Source: Ignavibacteria bacterium
GTDB taxonomy: Bacteria; Bacteroidota; Ignavibacteria; Ch128b
Assembly (NCBI GenBank): GCA_016873845.1
Contig: VGVX01000014.1
Span: forward strand, 1 to 44,746
Length of the DNA: 44,746 bases
Reading direction: 5' to 3'
The position numbers and the translations under genes are program-made. Each line of letters opens with the position of its first letter. The first letter of the stretch is position 1. This document shows, piece by piece, positions 6,900 through 15,171 of this stretch. The notes below the pieces were generated by a model, which worked only from the letters and a program-made list of their open reading frames with translations, was not told the DNA's origin and made no database searches.

Positions 6900-8499
6900 A
6901 TTCAACAACTTCAGGTTCAATTTGTAAATTCTGCTTAATTGCTTCATGAAGCTGCTGCTCAATCTCAATCAACTCATCTTCGTAGAAATGTTTTTCGGCA
7001 TCAAAGGGCATTAACTTTTCAATTGTATTTTCTTTCTCATCATATTTCGCAAGATAGATATTGTCTATCCATTCCATATTTCGAGCTTCATTAAATTTGA
7101 GGACAAAAAGCTTCTCGCCTTTCACTTCGACGGTTCCCATCATTGAAATTTTCCCAGCTGAGGAAGTCATCGTGATATAACGTGATGGACGATTGATCGA
7201 CGCAAGCGACCGATAAACTTTACTGAAAATTTTATTAATATCAGCAAGCGGTGCTGTAAAATAATGATGTTCGCCAGTCGGTCTGGCGCAATACATCGAA
7301 TGAAAACCAACTGAAAGCATTGCTAATAAATTACCCAAGTCAATCCAATTCTGTGCTGATCTATCTACATCAACTGTTCCATCTGGTTTTGTGAATAAGC
7401 TGATGTGATTCATAATCGGACTTTGACTTTTCACAACAGCACCAAAATTTCTCAATCTGCGGATTGCAGCAATTGTTGATAGATTAAGAATTTCTCTTGG
7501 TGTTGAAAAGTGCGACATGAAAACCAATTGTATTCCATTATCATTTAACTTCTTGAATAGGTTCAGCATTTTCTCGTATGATCTTGAAAGTATCAATTCA
7601 GGGTTATAGGTTAAAACTCGGGTTCCAAGTCGAATAGTTTTAATATGACTGAGTTCAGGATCTTCAATAATTGAGTTTATGTATTTCTCAAATCGATCTG
7701 AGGTTAAATAGCCAGCATCACCGCCGGTAATTAAAACATCAGTTACTTCTTTGTGCTGCTTTAAATACTCGTGAATCTGATTAATATCTTTTTGTACAAA
7801 CATGTCTTCATCACCGCGAACTTGTGCATGTCTGAAACAGTAAGTACAAAATGCAAAACAATATTGAGTTTGAACGTCAAAAATTAACTGGCATTGTGGA
7901 TATTTGTGCTGAGTTCCTTCAACAACATCATAAGTCCCATCTTCCTTTTTGAAAATCGGTTTATTGAGTTTTTGCTTTCCGTCGTGTGGATTGGTCTCTT
8001 GTATGCAATCTTTTATAATTTGCTGTTTCTCAGCTTCACTCCCAGCATTTAAGTAAGCATCAACAATATCTTTTCTTATCATTCCCGGCTGAGGAAAAAC
8101 AAGCTGAAAAATTGAATCTTTATTATAGTTCTGCCAATTGATCGCATTCAATGCATGCTTTGTAGCCATAAAGCGGTAAACTTCAATGAAGAGTTCTCGT
8201 TCTCTAAGATCACCCAGAACAATTCCATTGTCAGATAAAATTTGCACTATTTCTCTGAATCCATTCAATCCGGAATATTGTTTTTTGTCAGTGAAAAAGA
8301 ATTCAGTTGTCTCATTAAATCCGGAATATTTGGGAAATGCGATATGCAGGCGATTCAATAGTCCTTCAGGTAAAAGATTCTCTTTTTTAATTATCTCCTG
8401 AATTTCGTCGGTATAGTGAAATCTCTTGATTAGACTTTCGACATTAATTGAATACGTGTGATTGTTTTTATTGCTTTTTTGTTGACTAGTAGTGTTCAT
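6889..8499 (-). CDS. KamA-family radical SAM 2,3-aminomutase-like enzyme
   Basis: 536 residues, longer than lysine 2,3-aminomutase (about 416) mainly because of an extended N-terminal region. The radical-SAM cluster motif CX3CX2C is Cys214, Cys218, Cys221 (CFAFCTYC). LITGGDAGY at 256-264 corresponds to the SAM-binding GGD segment, and Lys450 in SSAGKISMMG aligns with the PLP-binding lysine. In my hand alignment the two aspartates that bind the lysine side-chain amine in Clostridium lysine 2,3-aminomutase (Asp293, Asp330) correspond to Ala405 or Arg406 and Thr443, so lysine is an unlikely substrate. As I recall, glutamate 2,3-aminomutase also lacks these aspartates. The expected reaction moves an alpha-amino group to the beta carbon. 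It is the first gene of the operon, and its start is the first in-frame ATG after a 423-bp divergent intergenic region. Confidence 0.82.
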   Translation of the reverse strand: MNTTSQQKSNKNNHTYSINVESLIKRFHYTDEIQEIIKKENLLPEGLLNRLHIAFPKYSGFNETTEFFFTDKKQYSGLNGFREIVQILSDNGIVLGDLRERELFIEVYRFMATKHALNAINWQNYNKDSIFQLVFPQPGMIRKDIVDAYLNAGSEAEKQQIIKDCIQETNPHDGKQKLNKPIFKKEDGTYDVVEGTQHKYPQCQLIFDVQTQYCFAFCTYCFRHAQVRGDEDMFVQKDINQIHEYLKQHKEVTDVLITGGDAGYLTSDRFEKYINSIIEDPELSHIKTIRLGTRVLTYNPELILSRSYEKMLNLFKKLNDNGIQLVFMSHFSTPREILNLSTIAAIRRLRNFGAVVKSQSPIMNHISLFTKPDGTVDVDRSAQNWIDLGNLLAMLSVGFHSMYCARPTGEHHYFTAPLADINKIFSKVYRSLASINRPSRYITMTSSAGKISMMGTVEVKGEKLFVLKFNEARNMEWIDNIYLAKYDEKENTIEKLMPFDAEKHFYEDELIEIEQQLHEAIKQNLQIEPEVVEYDQ

Positions 8500-8922
8500 G
8501 TTTTTGATTTTTGATTTGGCATGTTTGAAAATTGTATTACAAATTTAAACAAATTATTAATTGCATAAAAATGAATCCGCTCAGTTCTTTATATTTTTTA
8601 ACTCTGACATTTGAAATTAGACCAGAAAATTATTCACGTTGAGGTGCTACCTATATTGCAGCCTTCTATTTTGTTAATATCGTAATGTTTATATTATTTC
8701 CGTTCAGGCGGCATTATTACATGCGACGCCTGATTATCAATTACGAATTAGTTTCTCATTTCTAAGATTGTTTGAATAAATAATTTATCAAAATTGAGAA
8801 TAATTAGAATTAACACTTCATCTAAAATACTTAAACGCAATTCTTTGTGCGGTATAAATCTTGCCTGTTTATTTCAATCGCAACCAAATTAAAAATGGTT
8901 AATATTCAAACATAAGGTCATC
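8500..8922. other. Divergent intergenic region between aminomutase and hydrogenase operons
   Basis: 423 bp without a credible gene. It must hold the promoters of both operons. A GC-rich hairpin at 8704-8733 stands out in otherwise very AT-rich sequence. A TAAATTTG box reading toward the aminomutase gene (8547-8540) fits the Bacteroidota -7 consensus but has no convincing -33 partner. An imperfect palindrome TATCAA-AA-TTGAGA lies near 8787-8800. Confidence 0.5.
8704..8733. other. GC-rich hairpin in divergent promoter region
   Basis: TCAGGCG-GCAT pairs with ATGC-(GA)-CGCCTGA: 11 base pairs with a two-base bulge and a six-base loop (TATTAC). No T-run follows on either side, so it is not a typical terminator. 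It could be an operator, part of a leader RNA or a small-RNA remnant. Confidence 0.55.
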
Positions 8923-10056
8923 ATGTATAAGATCGAGATTAAAGAAATTGATGCTCTATTTGAACTTCTGAGAGGTGATGGGTATAATCTCATCGGGCCA
9001 GTTCTGAAAGATGGAGCTGTAATCTATGATGAAATTGAAAGCTCAAGCGACTTACCGATTGGCTGGACAGATGAGCAAGAACCTGGCAAATACAGAATTA
9101 ATAAATCTGGGAGAAATACTTTATTTGAATTTACTTGCGGACCTCAATCCTGGAAAAAATTTCTTTTTCCCACTGTCCAAAAACTCTTCGAGATTAATAA
9201 AGAGGAAAAGAATCTTTTTTTCAAACCGATTGATGAGCCGCCGAAAAAATATGCTTTTATCGGCGTTAGAGCATGTGAATTAAATGCAATTCAGATACAA
9301 GATAAAATTTTCACTCAAGGGGAATTTATCGATCATTCCTACAAAAAAAGAAGAGAGAATTTATTCATCATCGCGGTGAATTGCACTTCCAGCAAAGGGA
9401 CATGTTTCTGCACATCAATGAATGCCGGACCAAAAGTTAATAATGGATACGATATTTCTCTGACAGAAGTTTACCAAGATTATTCACACTATTTTATCTC
9501 CCATATAGGAAGTGAAATCGGTAAGAAATTTATAGAAAAAATAAATCCAAGCACTCCGAATGAAAAAGAGATTCAAACTGCTGAAAGTTTAATTCAAACT
9601 ACAGCCGCTCAGATGGAGCGCAAGATTGATGTATCTAAAATCGAAGATATTCTATTTGAGAATTTTGAACATCCAAGATGGGACGAAGTTGCAGAAAGAT
9701 GCATGTCATGTGCGAATTGCACAATGGTATGTCCGACTTGCTTCTGCACAACTGTAGAAGATATAACAGATTTAACTGGAACAAAAGCTGAAAGAATTCG
9801 AAAGTGGGATTCATGCTTTACACTTGACTTTTCATACATTCATGGCGGCAGCATTCGTAATTCAACTAAATCACGTTACCGTCAATGGCTGACACATAAA
9901 TTTGCATCTTGGCACAAACAATTTGAATCATCTGGCTGTGTCGGATGCGGAAGGTGCATCACTTGGTGCCCTGTTGGGATAGATATCACGGCTGAAATTA
10001 ACGCAATTCGTGAGACAAAAAATATTAAACAAGTTTTAATAGAGGAGAACCAATAA
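8923..10056 (+). CDS. hydB: Group 3b [NiFe]-hydrogenase (sulfhydrogenase) beta subunit, Fe-S protein
   Basis: 377 residues. Two [4Fe-4S] ferredoxin-like motifs lie near the C-terminus: Cys260/263/266/270 (CMSCANCTMVC) and Cys339/342/345/349 (CVGCGRCITWC). Additional conserved cysteines occur in the middle (CTSSKGTCFC). The layout matches HydB of archaeal sulfhydrogenase and AsrA of anaerobic sulfite reductase, which pass electrons between the flavin subunit and the hydrogenase small subunit. AAGG lies a few bases before the ATG. It is the first gene of a compact operon with the cyclic-nucleotide-domain gene, hydG, hydD and hydA, so the hydrogenase assignment is favoured over sulfite reductase. 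The complex is cytoplasmic. Confidence 0.9.
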   Translation: MYKIEIKEIDALFELLRGDGYNLIGPVLKDGAVIYDEIESSSDLPIGWTDEQEPGKYRINKSGRNTLFEFTCGPQSWKKFLFPTVQKLFEINKEEKNLFFKPIDEPPKKYAFIGVRACELNAIQIQDKIFTQGEFIDHSYKKRRENLFIIAVNCTSSKGTCFCTSMNAGPKVNNGYDISLTEVYQDYSHYFISHIGSEIGKKFIEKINPSTPNEKEIQTAESLIQTTAAQMERKIDVSKIEDILFENFEHPRWDEVAERCMSCANCTMVCPTCFCTTVEDITDLTGTKAERIRKWDSCFTLDFSYIHGGSIRNSTKSRYRQWLTHKFASWHKQFESSGCVGCGRCITWCPVGIDITAEINAIRETKNIKQVLIEENQ

Positions 10057-10532
10057 TGGAATCACTTGAGAGGATTCTGGTAGAACATCCGTTTCTAAAA
10101 GATTTAAGTCCAGAGCATGTTCACCTAATAGTTGGATGTGCGAGGAATATTGTATTTGAACCAAATAAATTTCTCTTCAAAGAAAATGAAGAAGCACACG
10201 AGTTTTATATTCTTCGATCGGGAAAAGTTGCACTTGAAATTTATACCCCAGAATACGGACCGATAACTATTCAAACAATCGGTGAAGGAGAAGTACTCGG
10301 TTGGTCGTGGCTGATCCCTCCATACGAATGGAATTTTGACGGAAGAGCAACAGAGCTTACGAGAGCGATTGCTTTAGATGGAAAATGTCTGCGCGGAAAA
10401 TGTGAAGATGATCATGTACTTGGTTATGAATTAATGAAGAGACTCGCAAGTGTATTCGAACAACGGCTTTATGCGATGCGATTGCAGCTTCTCGATGTTT
10501 ACAGCGGAACAACACCAAAAATAAAAAAATGA
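10056..10532 (+). CDS. Stand-alone cyclic-nucleotide-binding-domain protein in hydrogenase operon
   Basis: 158 residues, essentially one cNMP-binding beta-roll (FEPNKFLFKENEEAHEFYIL, GEGEVLGWSWLIPP) plus a C-terminal helix. There is no helix-turn-helix, so it is not a CRP/FNR transcription factor. The phosphate-binding cassette is unusual: GEVLGWSWLIPPYEW replaces the common GE-(L/I)-A segment, although an Arg follows in DGRA. Start and stop overlap the flanking hydB and hydG genes (TAATG and ATGA), so it is co-translated with the hydrogenase subunits. An allosteric or assembly role in the complex is inferred. A ligand other than cAMP is possible. Confidence 0.8.
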   Translation: MESLERILVEHPFLKDLSPEHVHLIVGCARNIVFEPNKFLFKENEEAHEFYILRSGKVALEIYTPEYGPITIQTIGEGEVLGWSWLIPPYEWNFDGRATELTRAIALDGKCLRGKCEDDHVLGYELMKRLASVFEQRLYAMRLQLLDVYSGTTPKIKK

Positions 10533-11368
10533 ATCACTCAATAATGGATCCGATGATTCCTCATCCTTATAAAATTCAACGAGTAATAAAAGAGACGCAC
10601 GATACATTCACACTTGAACTTAAATCAATTGAGAAAAACGGAACATTCTCATTTGCTCCTGGGCAATTCAACATGCTTTATATTGCCGGAATTGGTGAAG
10701 TTCCTATTTCAATAAGCGGCAATCCAACTAAAAATGGATCATTGATTCACACAACACGCGCTGTTGGAACTGTTACAAAAGAAATGGCAAAATTAAAAAG
10801 AAGCGATGTGATCGGCATCCGAGGACCTTTCGGAACAAACTGGCCGGTAAAAGAAGCCGAAGGAAACGACGTGTTACTTGTTGCCGGTGGGATTGGACTG
10901 GCTCCATTAAGACCTGTGATTTATCATATACTTTCCAAACGTGAATATTTTGGAAAAATTATTTTGCTTTATGGAACTCGAACTCCGCAGGATATTTTGT
11001 TCCGTAAAGAATTAGAAAAATTAAAATCAAGACTTGATATTGACATTTACGTAACTGTTGATAGAGCAACACGTGCATGGAATGGTAATGTCGGTGTAGT
11101 AACCAGACTAATTCCACGCGCCCCTTTTGACCCGATCAATACGATTGCTATGATCTGCGGTCCCGAGATAATGATGAGATACACGATCACTGAAATATCG
11201 AGGCGTGGTATTGCCTCTGAGAACATTTACGTTTCAGTGGAAAGAAACATGAAATGCGGAATCGGTTTGTGCGGACATTGCCTATACGGCACCGAGTTTA
11301 TTTGTAAAGATGGACCAGTCTTCCGCTATGACCAGATTCAAAACATTTTCGGAAAAAGAGAGTTTTAA
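10529..11368 (+). CDS. hydG: Group 3b [NiFe]-hydrogenase gamma subunit, FAD/NAD(P)-binding
   Basis: 279 residues of the ferredoxin-NADP reductase superfamily. The FAD domain ([23 protein letters not shown]) lies at about residues 40-70, the nucleotide-binding segment [15 protein letters not shown] at about 118-132, and a C-terminal [2Fe-2S] cysteine cluster [12 protein letters not shown]...C follows. This is the architecture of HydG in sulfhydrogenase and AsrB in sulfite reductase, where it exchanges electrons with NAD(P)H. The ATG overlaps the upstream stop, and hydD begins two bases after its own stop. In this operon it links hydrogen turnover to the NAD(P)H pool. Confidence 0.9.
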   Translation: MNHSIMDPMIPHPYKIQRVIKETHDTFTLELKSIEKNGTFSFAPGQFNMLYIAGIGEVPISISGNPTKNGSLIHTTRAVGTVTKEMAKLKRSDVIGIRGPFGTNWPVKEAEGNDVLLVAGGIGLAPLRPVIYHILSKREYFGKIILLYGTRTPQDILFRKELEKLKSRLDIDIYVTVDRATRAWNGNVGVVTRLIPRAPFDPINTIAMICGPEIMMRYTITEISRRGIASENIYVSVERNMKCGIGLCGHCLYGTEFICKDGPVFRYDQIQNIFGKREF

Positions 11369-11369
11369 T

Positions 11370-12146
11370 ATGTCAAAAAAAAGTAAACCTAAACTGGCTG
11401 TTTGGAAATTCGCTTCATGTGATGGCTGCCAGTTAAGCTTACTCGATTGCGAAGATGAGTTATTAAGTGTTGCCGGATTTATCGATATAGCTAATTTCCC
11501 CGAAGCTTCACGTGCTGTTTCAAAAGGTCCTTATGACCTTTCGCTCGTGGAAGGTTCTATCACTACACCGCATGACGCTGAGAGAATTCATAAAGTAAGA
11601 AGACAATCAAAATTTCTTGTAACGATTGGTGCATGCGCAACTGCCGGCGGAATTCAAGCATTGAGAAATTTTAAAGATGTTAAAGAGTTCACAAATATTG
11701 TCTATGCAAATCCCAAATTCATAGATACATTAAGCACATCAACACCGATCTCGAATCACGTTTATGTTGATTTTGAACTGCGCGGCTGCCCAATCAATAA
11801 ATATCAACTGCTTGAAGTTGTGAACGCATTCCTGAATAATAGAAAACCAAATATTTCACCTCATAGTGTTTGTATTGAATGTAAAAGACGCTCAAGTGTG
11901 TGCGTAATGGTTACAAAAAACATCCCTTGCTTAGGTCCAGTAACTCATGCCGGTTGTAATGCACTCTGCCCCTCTTACGATCGAGGCTGCTTTGGATGCT
12001 ACGGCCCGAAAGAGACGACAAATACAAGCTCGTTGGCAGAGTGGTTTAGCTCAAATGGTTTAAAAAATGATGAGATTGTGAGAACCTTCCGTGGATTTAA
12101 CGCTTATGCAGATGCATTTCGTAAGGAGAGTGAGGCTCATGAATAG
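11370..12146 (+). CDS. hydD: [NiFe]-hydrogenase small (delta) subunit
   Basis: 258 residues from the ATG at 11370. An upstream in-frame ATG at 11310 lies inside hydG, and the residues from there are the hydG end read in another frame, so the later start after AAAGAGAG is chosen. Cluster-binding motifs are present: CDGCQLS near the N-terminus (proximal cluster), [16 protein letters not shown], and the C-terminal group CIECKRR...[22 protein letters not shown]. No twin-arginine signal is present, so the enzyme is cytoplasmic, as expected for group 3b. It carries electrons between the HydB clusters and the NiFe site in HydA. It overlaps hydA by 8 bp. Confidence 0.92.
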   Translation: MSKKSKPKLAVWKFASCDGCQLSLLDCEDELLSVAGFIDIANFPEASRAVSKGPYDLSLVEGSITTPHDAERIHKVRRQSKFLVTIGACATAGGIQALRNFKDVKEFTNIVYANPKFIDTLSTSTPISNHVYVDFELRGCPINKYQLLEVVNAFLNNRKPNISPHSVCIECKRRSSVCVMVTKNIPCLGPVTHAGCNALCPSYDRGCFGCYGPKETTNTSSLAEWFSSNGLKNDEIVRTFRGFNAYADAFRKESEAHE

Positions 12147-13428
12147 TAAAACGATTAAAGTTGATTATCTTGCACGAGTTGAAGGTGAGGGCTCACTCCT
12201 TGTAAAGATCAAAGACAACAAAGTTAAAGATGTAAAATTTAAAATTTTCGAGCCGCCGAGATTTTTTGAAGCATTTCTTCGCGGCAGACATTATACAGAA
12301 GCACCGGATATAACTGCTCGTATCTGCGGAATTTGCCCCATTGCATATCAAATGAGTTCAATTCATGCAATGGAAAATATTCTTGGAGTAAAAATCGATG
12401 GTCAGCTTCGAGAACTCCGCCGCTTACTCTACTGCGGAGAATGGATCGAAAGCCACACACTTCACATTTATCTTCTTCATGCACCAGATTTTTTGGGGTA
12501 TGATGACGCCATTCAAATGGCAGCCGATCATCCTGAAACAGTTAAAAAAGCTTTGGAGCTTAAAAAAACTGGAAACGATATTGTTAATCTTCTGGGTGGG
12601 AGAGAAATCCATCCAATTAATGTACGTGTCGGGGGTTTCTATAAGATACCCGCAAAATCGGAATTCCTCATAATTTCAGACCGGCTTAAGTGGGCTCGCG
12701 ATGCAGCTATCGAAACAGTTAAATGGACTGCGTCTCTTCCCTTCCCAGATTTTGATCAAAATTATAAATTTGTCTCTCTTTCAAATCCAAATGAATATCC
12801 ATTGAACGAGGGAAGATTGATTTCGAACGATGGGCTCGATATTAGTATCAATGAATACGAAGATCATTTTATCGAAGAACATGTTCAACATTCGAATGCA
12901 CTTCAATCACTAAAACTAAAAGAGGAAAATTACTTTGTCGGACCTCTTGCGCGATACAACCTAAATTTTGACAAACTCTCAACGATAACAAAACAAGTCG
13001 CTAATGATGTTGATTTAACTCCACCAATGAATAATCCATTCAAAGGAATTATTGTACGTGCACTCGAAACACTTTACGCCTGCGATGAAGCGCTGCGAAT
13101 AATTGAGCAGCTTGATATTCCGGAAAGACCTTTTGTAGATGTAGAGCCGAAAGCTGGAACTGGATATGCATGTACGGAAGCTCCACGAGGAATTTTATAT
13201 CATCGATACAGAATTGATGACGAAGGGATAATTCAAGATGCGAAAATCGTCCCACCAACTTCTCAAAATCAAAAACAGATTGAAGACGATCTCTTAAAAT
13301 TCGTTGAAAAAAATATTAATCTTCAAAAAGATGAATTAACCTGGAAATGCGAACAGACGATAAGAAACTACGATCCTTGCATTTCCTGCGCCACACACTT
13401 TTTGAAACTGAAATTTGAAAATGACTGA
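12139..13428 (+). CDS. hydA: [NiFe]-hydrogenase large (alpha) subunit, group 3b
   Basis: 429 residues from the ATG at 12139, which has AAGGAG about 10 bases upstream; a more upstream ATG at 12091 is within hydD and adds only out-of-frame hydD sequence. The L1 motif RICGIC (Cys63, Cys66) and L2 motif DPCISCATH (Cys414, Cys417, His420) provide the four cysteine ligands of the NiFe centre. After His420 remain nine residues (FLKLKFEND), the peptide expected to be removed by the maturation protease encoded next. PIAYQ after the L1 cysteines is typical of group 3 enzymes. Physiologically it may evolve or take up hydrogen with NAD(P)(H); sulfur reduction is known for archaeal homologues. The accessory hyp genes for the metal centre are not in the window. 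Confidence 0.93.
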   Translation: MNSKTIKVDYLARVEGEGSLLVKIKDNKVKDVKFKIFEPPRFFEAFLRGRHYTEAPDITARICGICPIAYQMSSIHAMENILGVKIDGQLRELRRLLYCGEWIESHTLHIYLLHAPDFLGYDDAIQMAADHPETVKKALELKKTGNDIVNLLGGREIHPINVRVGGFYKIPAKSEFLIISDRLKWARDAAIETVKWTASLPFPDFDQNYKFVSLSNPNEYPLNEGRLISNDGLDISINEYEDHFIEEHVQHSNALQSLKLKEENYFVGPLARYNLNFDKLSTITKQVANDVDLTPPMNNPFKGIIVRALETLYACDEALRIIEQLDIPERPFVDVEPKAGTGYACTEAPRGILYHRYRIDDEGIIQDAKIVPPTSQNQKQIEDDLLKFVEKNINLQKDELTWKCEQTIRNYDPCISCATHFLKLKFEND

Positions 13429-13452
13429 TTTATTCTTCTCCAATTCTTTTCT

Positions 13453-13493
13453 CAATCTGCGAAAATCTGTTCAATCTGCGTCATCTGCGTTCT
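13453..13493. repeat. Short degenerate tandem words (ATCTGCG type)
   Basis: The 78-bp gap between hydA and the protease gene contains AATCTGCG, AATCTGT, AATCTGCG, ATCTGCG in a row, spaced 9-13 bp. It is non-coding, with no terminator-like stem. Confidence 0.6.
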
Positions 13494-13506
13494 ATTTTTT
13501 CAATCC

Positions 13507-13965
13507 ATGTTGAATATTCTTCTAATCGGCATTGGCAATGAATTCCGCAGCGACGATGGAATTGGTATTCTTATCTCTCGAAAAATCAAGCAGTTGAACC
13601 TGCCAAATATCGTAGTAATTGAGGCAAGCGGCGAAGGTTCTGAATTGATTGAATTATGGAAGAACCAAAAATTTGTAATTGTTGTGGATGCGGTTAATTC
13701 TGGAAGCAAGCCAGGAAAAATATTTAAGTTTGATGTAACAGAACAATCGCTTCCGATAAAATTTTTCAATTATTCCTCACACGCATTCGGATTAGCGGAA
13801 GCGGTCGAAGTAAGCCGAAAACTAGGAGAGTTACCTGAACGATTACTTATTTATGGAATCGAAGGAAAGAACTTTAGTTTTGGCGAGAAGATCTCTGAAA
13901 AAGTAATTGAAGCATCTGATCATGTGATTAATTTGATTATTGAGCGTATTAAAATTGAACAGTAG
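13507..13965 (+). CDS. Hydrogenase maturation protease (HycI/HybD type)
   Basis: 152 residues, usual size. The N-terminal GIGNEFRSDDGIG motif and VVDAVNSG and SSHAFGL segments carry the nickel-binding acidic residues and histidine known for this endopeptidase family. It cleaves the C-terminal peptide of the large subunit after nickel insertion. Its position 78 bp after hydA, whose product still has a nine-residue tail after DPCISCATH, gives a direct substrate. Expression from the hydB promoter is likely because no terminator separates the genes. Confidence 0.92.
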   Translation: MLNILLIGIGNEFRSDDGIGILISRKIKQLNLPNIVVIEASGEGSELIELWKNQKFVIVVDAVNSGSKPGKIFKFDVTEQSLPIKFFNYSSHAFGLAEAVEVSRKLGELPERLLIYGIEGKNFSFGEKISEKVIEASDHVINLIIERIKIEQ

Positions 13966-13979
13966 AGATTTTCTCAAAA

Positions 13980-14016
13980 TGACTTTGTGAGACCTCGTGA
14001 CTTAGTGACTTTGTGG
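13980..14016. repeat. TGACTTTGTG-type tandem words
   Basis: Three decamers, TGACTTTGTG, TGACTTAGTG and TGACTTTGTG, occur within 36 bp just after the protease stop. They are non-coding and the function is unknown. Confidence 0.6.
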
Positions 14017-14055
14017 TAGCTACATTTAATTTGTTTAACTATTGAATTTATTGCC

Positions 14056-14081
14056 ACTAATCCGTTAGCTAACGGAACTAA
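14056..14081. repeat. 16-bp perfect palindrome flanked by ACTAA direct repeats
   Basis: TCCGTTAGCTAACGGA (14061-14076) is a perfect palindrome, bounded on both sides by the five bases ACTAA. It sits between the hydrogenase operon and the EamA transporter. It could be an operator or a tiny insertion scar with a target duplication. It lacks a T-run, so a terminator is unlikely. Confidence 0.6.
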
Positions 14082-14191
14082 GACTCAAAGAATCACGATG
14101 GAAATTAGTTGAATCACAATCCAAAAATTATTTCACCCAAACTCCCTAGTTCTTATCTTACATATGATTGTTAAATGAATAAGACACAACT

Positions 14192-15082
14192 ATGCCCCTT
14201 TTAGGTGAACTAAGCGCACTTCTAACTGCCATCCTTTGGTCAGCCACCTCAATGCTGTTTGCTGCCGCAGCAATACGTATCGGTTCAACACAACTTAACG
14301 TCACTCGCCAGCTTTTTGCTATTATTATTTTGGGACTAATTATTCTATTATTCCAAATCGATTTTTCCCTTTCGGGATCTCAGATTTTTAATCTCGCTGT
14401 CAGCGGTTTATTCGGACTTGCATTTGGTGATTCGTTTCTCTTCAAAGCTTATCAGCAAATTGGCGCAAGAGTCAGCATGCTGATAATGTCAAGCGCTCCA
14501 ATAATTTCTGCTCTGCTCGCATATTTTGTTCTGAAAGAAATTCTATTTTTCTGGGGAATCGTTGGAATGCTAATTACAATTTGTGGAATTGCACTTGTAG
14601 TTTTGGAGCGGAATGAAAAGGATAAGTCCTCTAAAAAACACAACTACACAGGAATAATTTTTGGATTTCTTGGTGCTGCAGGACAAGGGGCTGCATTAAT
14701 TTTTGCTAAGTTCGCTTTCAACGAAGGAAGCATAAATGGATTGATTGCGACAATTGTAAGATTAATTTCCTCGATCATCATACTCTTCCCTATAGTACTC
14801 CTTCTAGGGAAATTCAAAAATCCAATCAAAACATTTCAGAAAGACACCAAAGCATTAACTTTAACTATTGGCGGATCAATTGCCGGTCCAGTTCTTGGGA
14901 TCACTTTCTCACTTATCGCCATTGCAAACACCAAAGTCGGTATCGCCGCAACGATTATGGGGACAGTTCCTGTGATCATGCTTCCACTCGTAAAGTATTT
15001 CTACAAGGAACCGCTCAGCTGGCGAGCGATTCTTGGCGCTTTCATTACAGTGCTCGGTGTAGCAATTTTGTTTCTGAGATAA
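14192..15082 (+). CDS. EamA-family (DMT superfamily) transporter
   Basis: 296 residues with about ten hydrophobic helices arranged as two five-helix EamA repeats. The first covers roughly residues 5-135 and ends in ILVVLERNEKD-like charged sequence; the second covers about 150-296. Gly/Ala/Ser-rich helices such as SGLFGLAFGDSFLFKA and GSIAGPVLGITFSLIAIA are typical. Members export metabolites, often amino acids, across the inner membrane. The substrate cannot be inferred. The gene stands alone, 226 bp after the hydrogenase protease and followed by a probable promoter for the next unit. Confidence 0.88.
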   Translation: MPLLGELSALLTAILWSATSMLFAAAAIRIGSTQLNVTRQLFAIIILGLIILLFQIDFSLSGSQIFNLAVSGLFGLAFGDSFLFKAYQQIGARVSMLIMSSAPIISALLAYFVLKEILFFWGIVGMLITICGIALVVLERNEKDKSSKKHNYTGIIFGFLGAAGQGAALIFAKFAFNEGSINGLIATIVRLISSIIILFPIVLLLGKFKNPIKTFQKDTKALTLTIGGSIAGPVLGITFSLIAIANTKVGIAATIMGTVPVIMLPLVKYFYKEPLSWRAILGAFITVLGVAILFLR

Positions 15083-15137
15083 ACGAAAATTCATTTATTA
15101 TCAGTAACAAAAAGTCATATCTTGTTTCCAAAAAAAT

Positions 15138-15145
15138 TATATTTG
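15138..15145 (+). promoter_or_regulatory. Bacteroidota-type -7 box (TATATTTG)
   Basis: TATATTTG fits the TAnnTTTG consensus of Bacteroidota primary-sigma promoters and lies 27 bp before the ATG of the following lipoprotein gene. A TTG lies upstream at a shorter than usual spacing (13 bp), so the -33 element is weak. Confidence 0.35.
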
Positions 15146-15171
15146 ACAAAGATTGTTCGATAATTAAATAG

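Noticed and set aside
6899-6968. Longer start for the CoA-transferase alpha subunit
   Set aside because: The extra 23 residues overlap aminomutase codons and are not typical of the family; the ATG at 6899 matches the normal N-terminus.
6889-8499. Lysine 2,3-aminomutase of the classical lysine fermentation pathway, or EpmB
   Set aside because: The lysine-binding aspartates are missing in my alignment and the other lysine fermentation genes are absent; EpmB is much shorter.
8514-8530. Possible sigma-54 promoter (TTGGCATG...) before the aminomutase gene
   Set aside because: The GG and GC elements do not have the required spacing.
10056-10532. CRP/FNR-type transcription factor
   Set aside because: Only the cNMP-binding fold is present; there is no helix-turn-helix in 158 residues.
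8923-11368. Anaerobic sulfite reductase asrAB
   Set aside because: Subunits are homologous, but they are followed by hydrogenase small and large subunits and a maturation protease, not by asrC.
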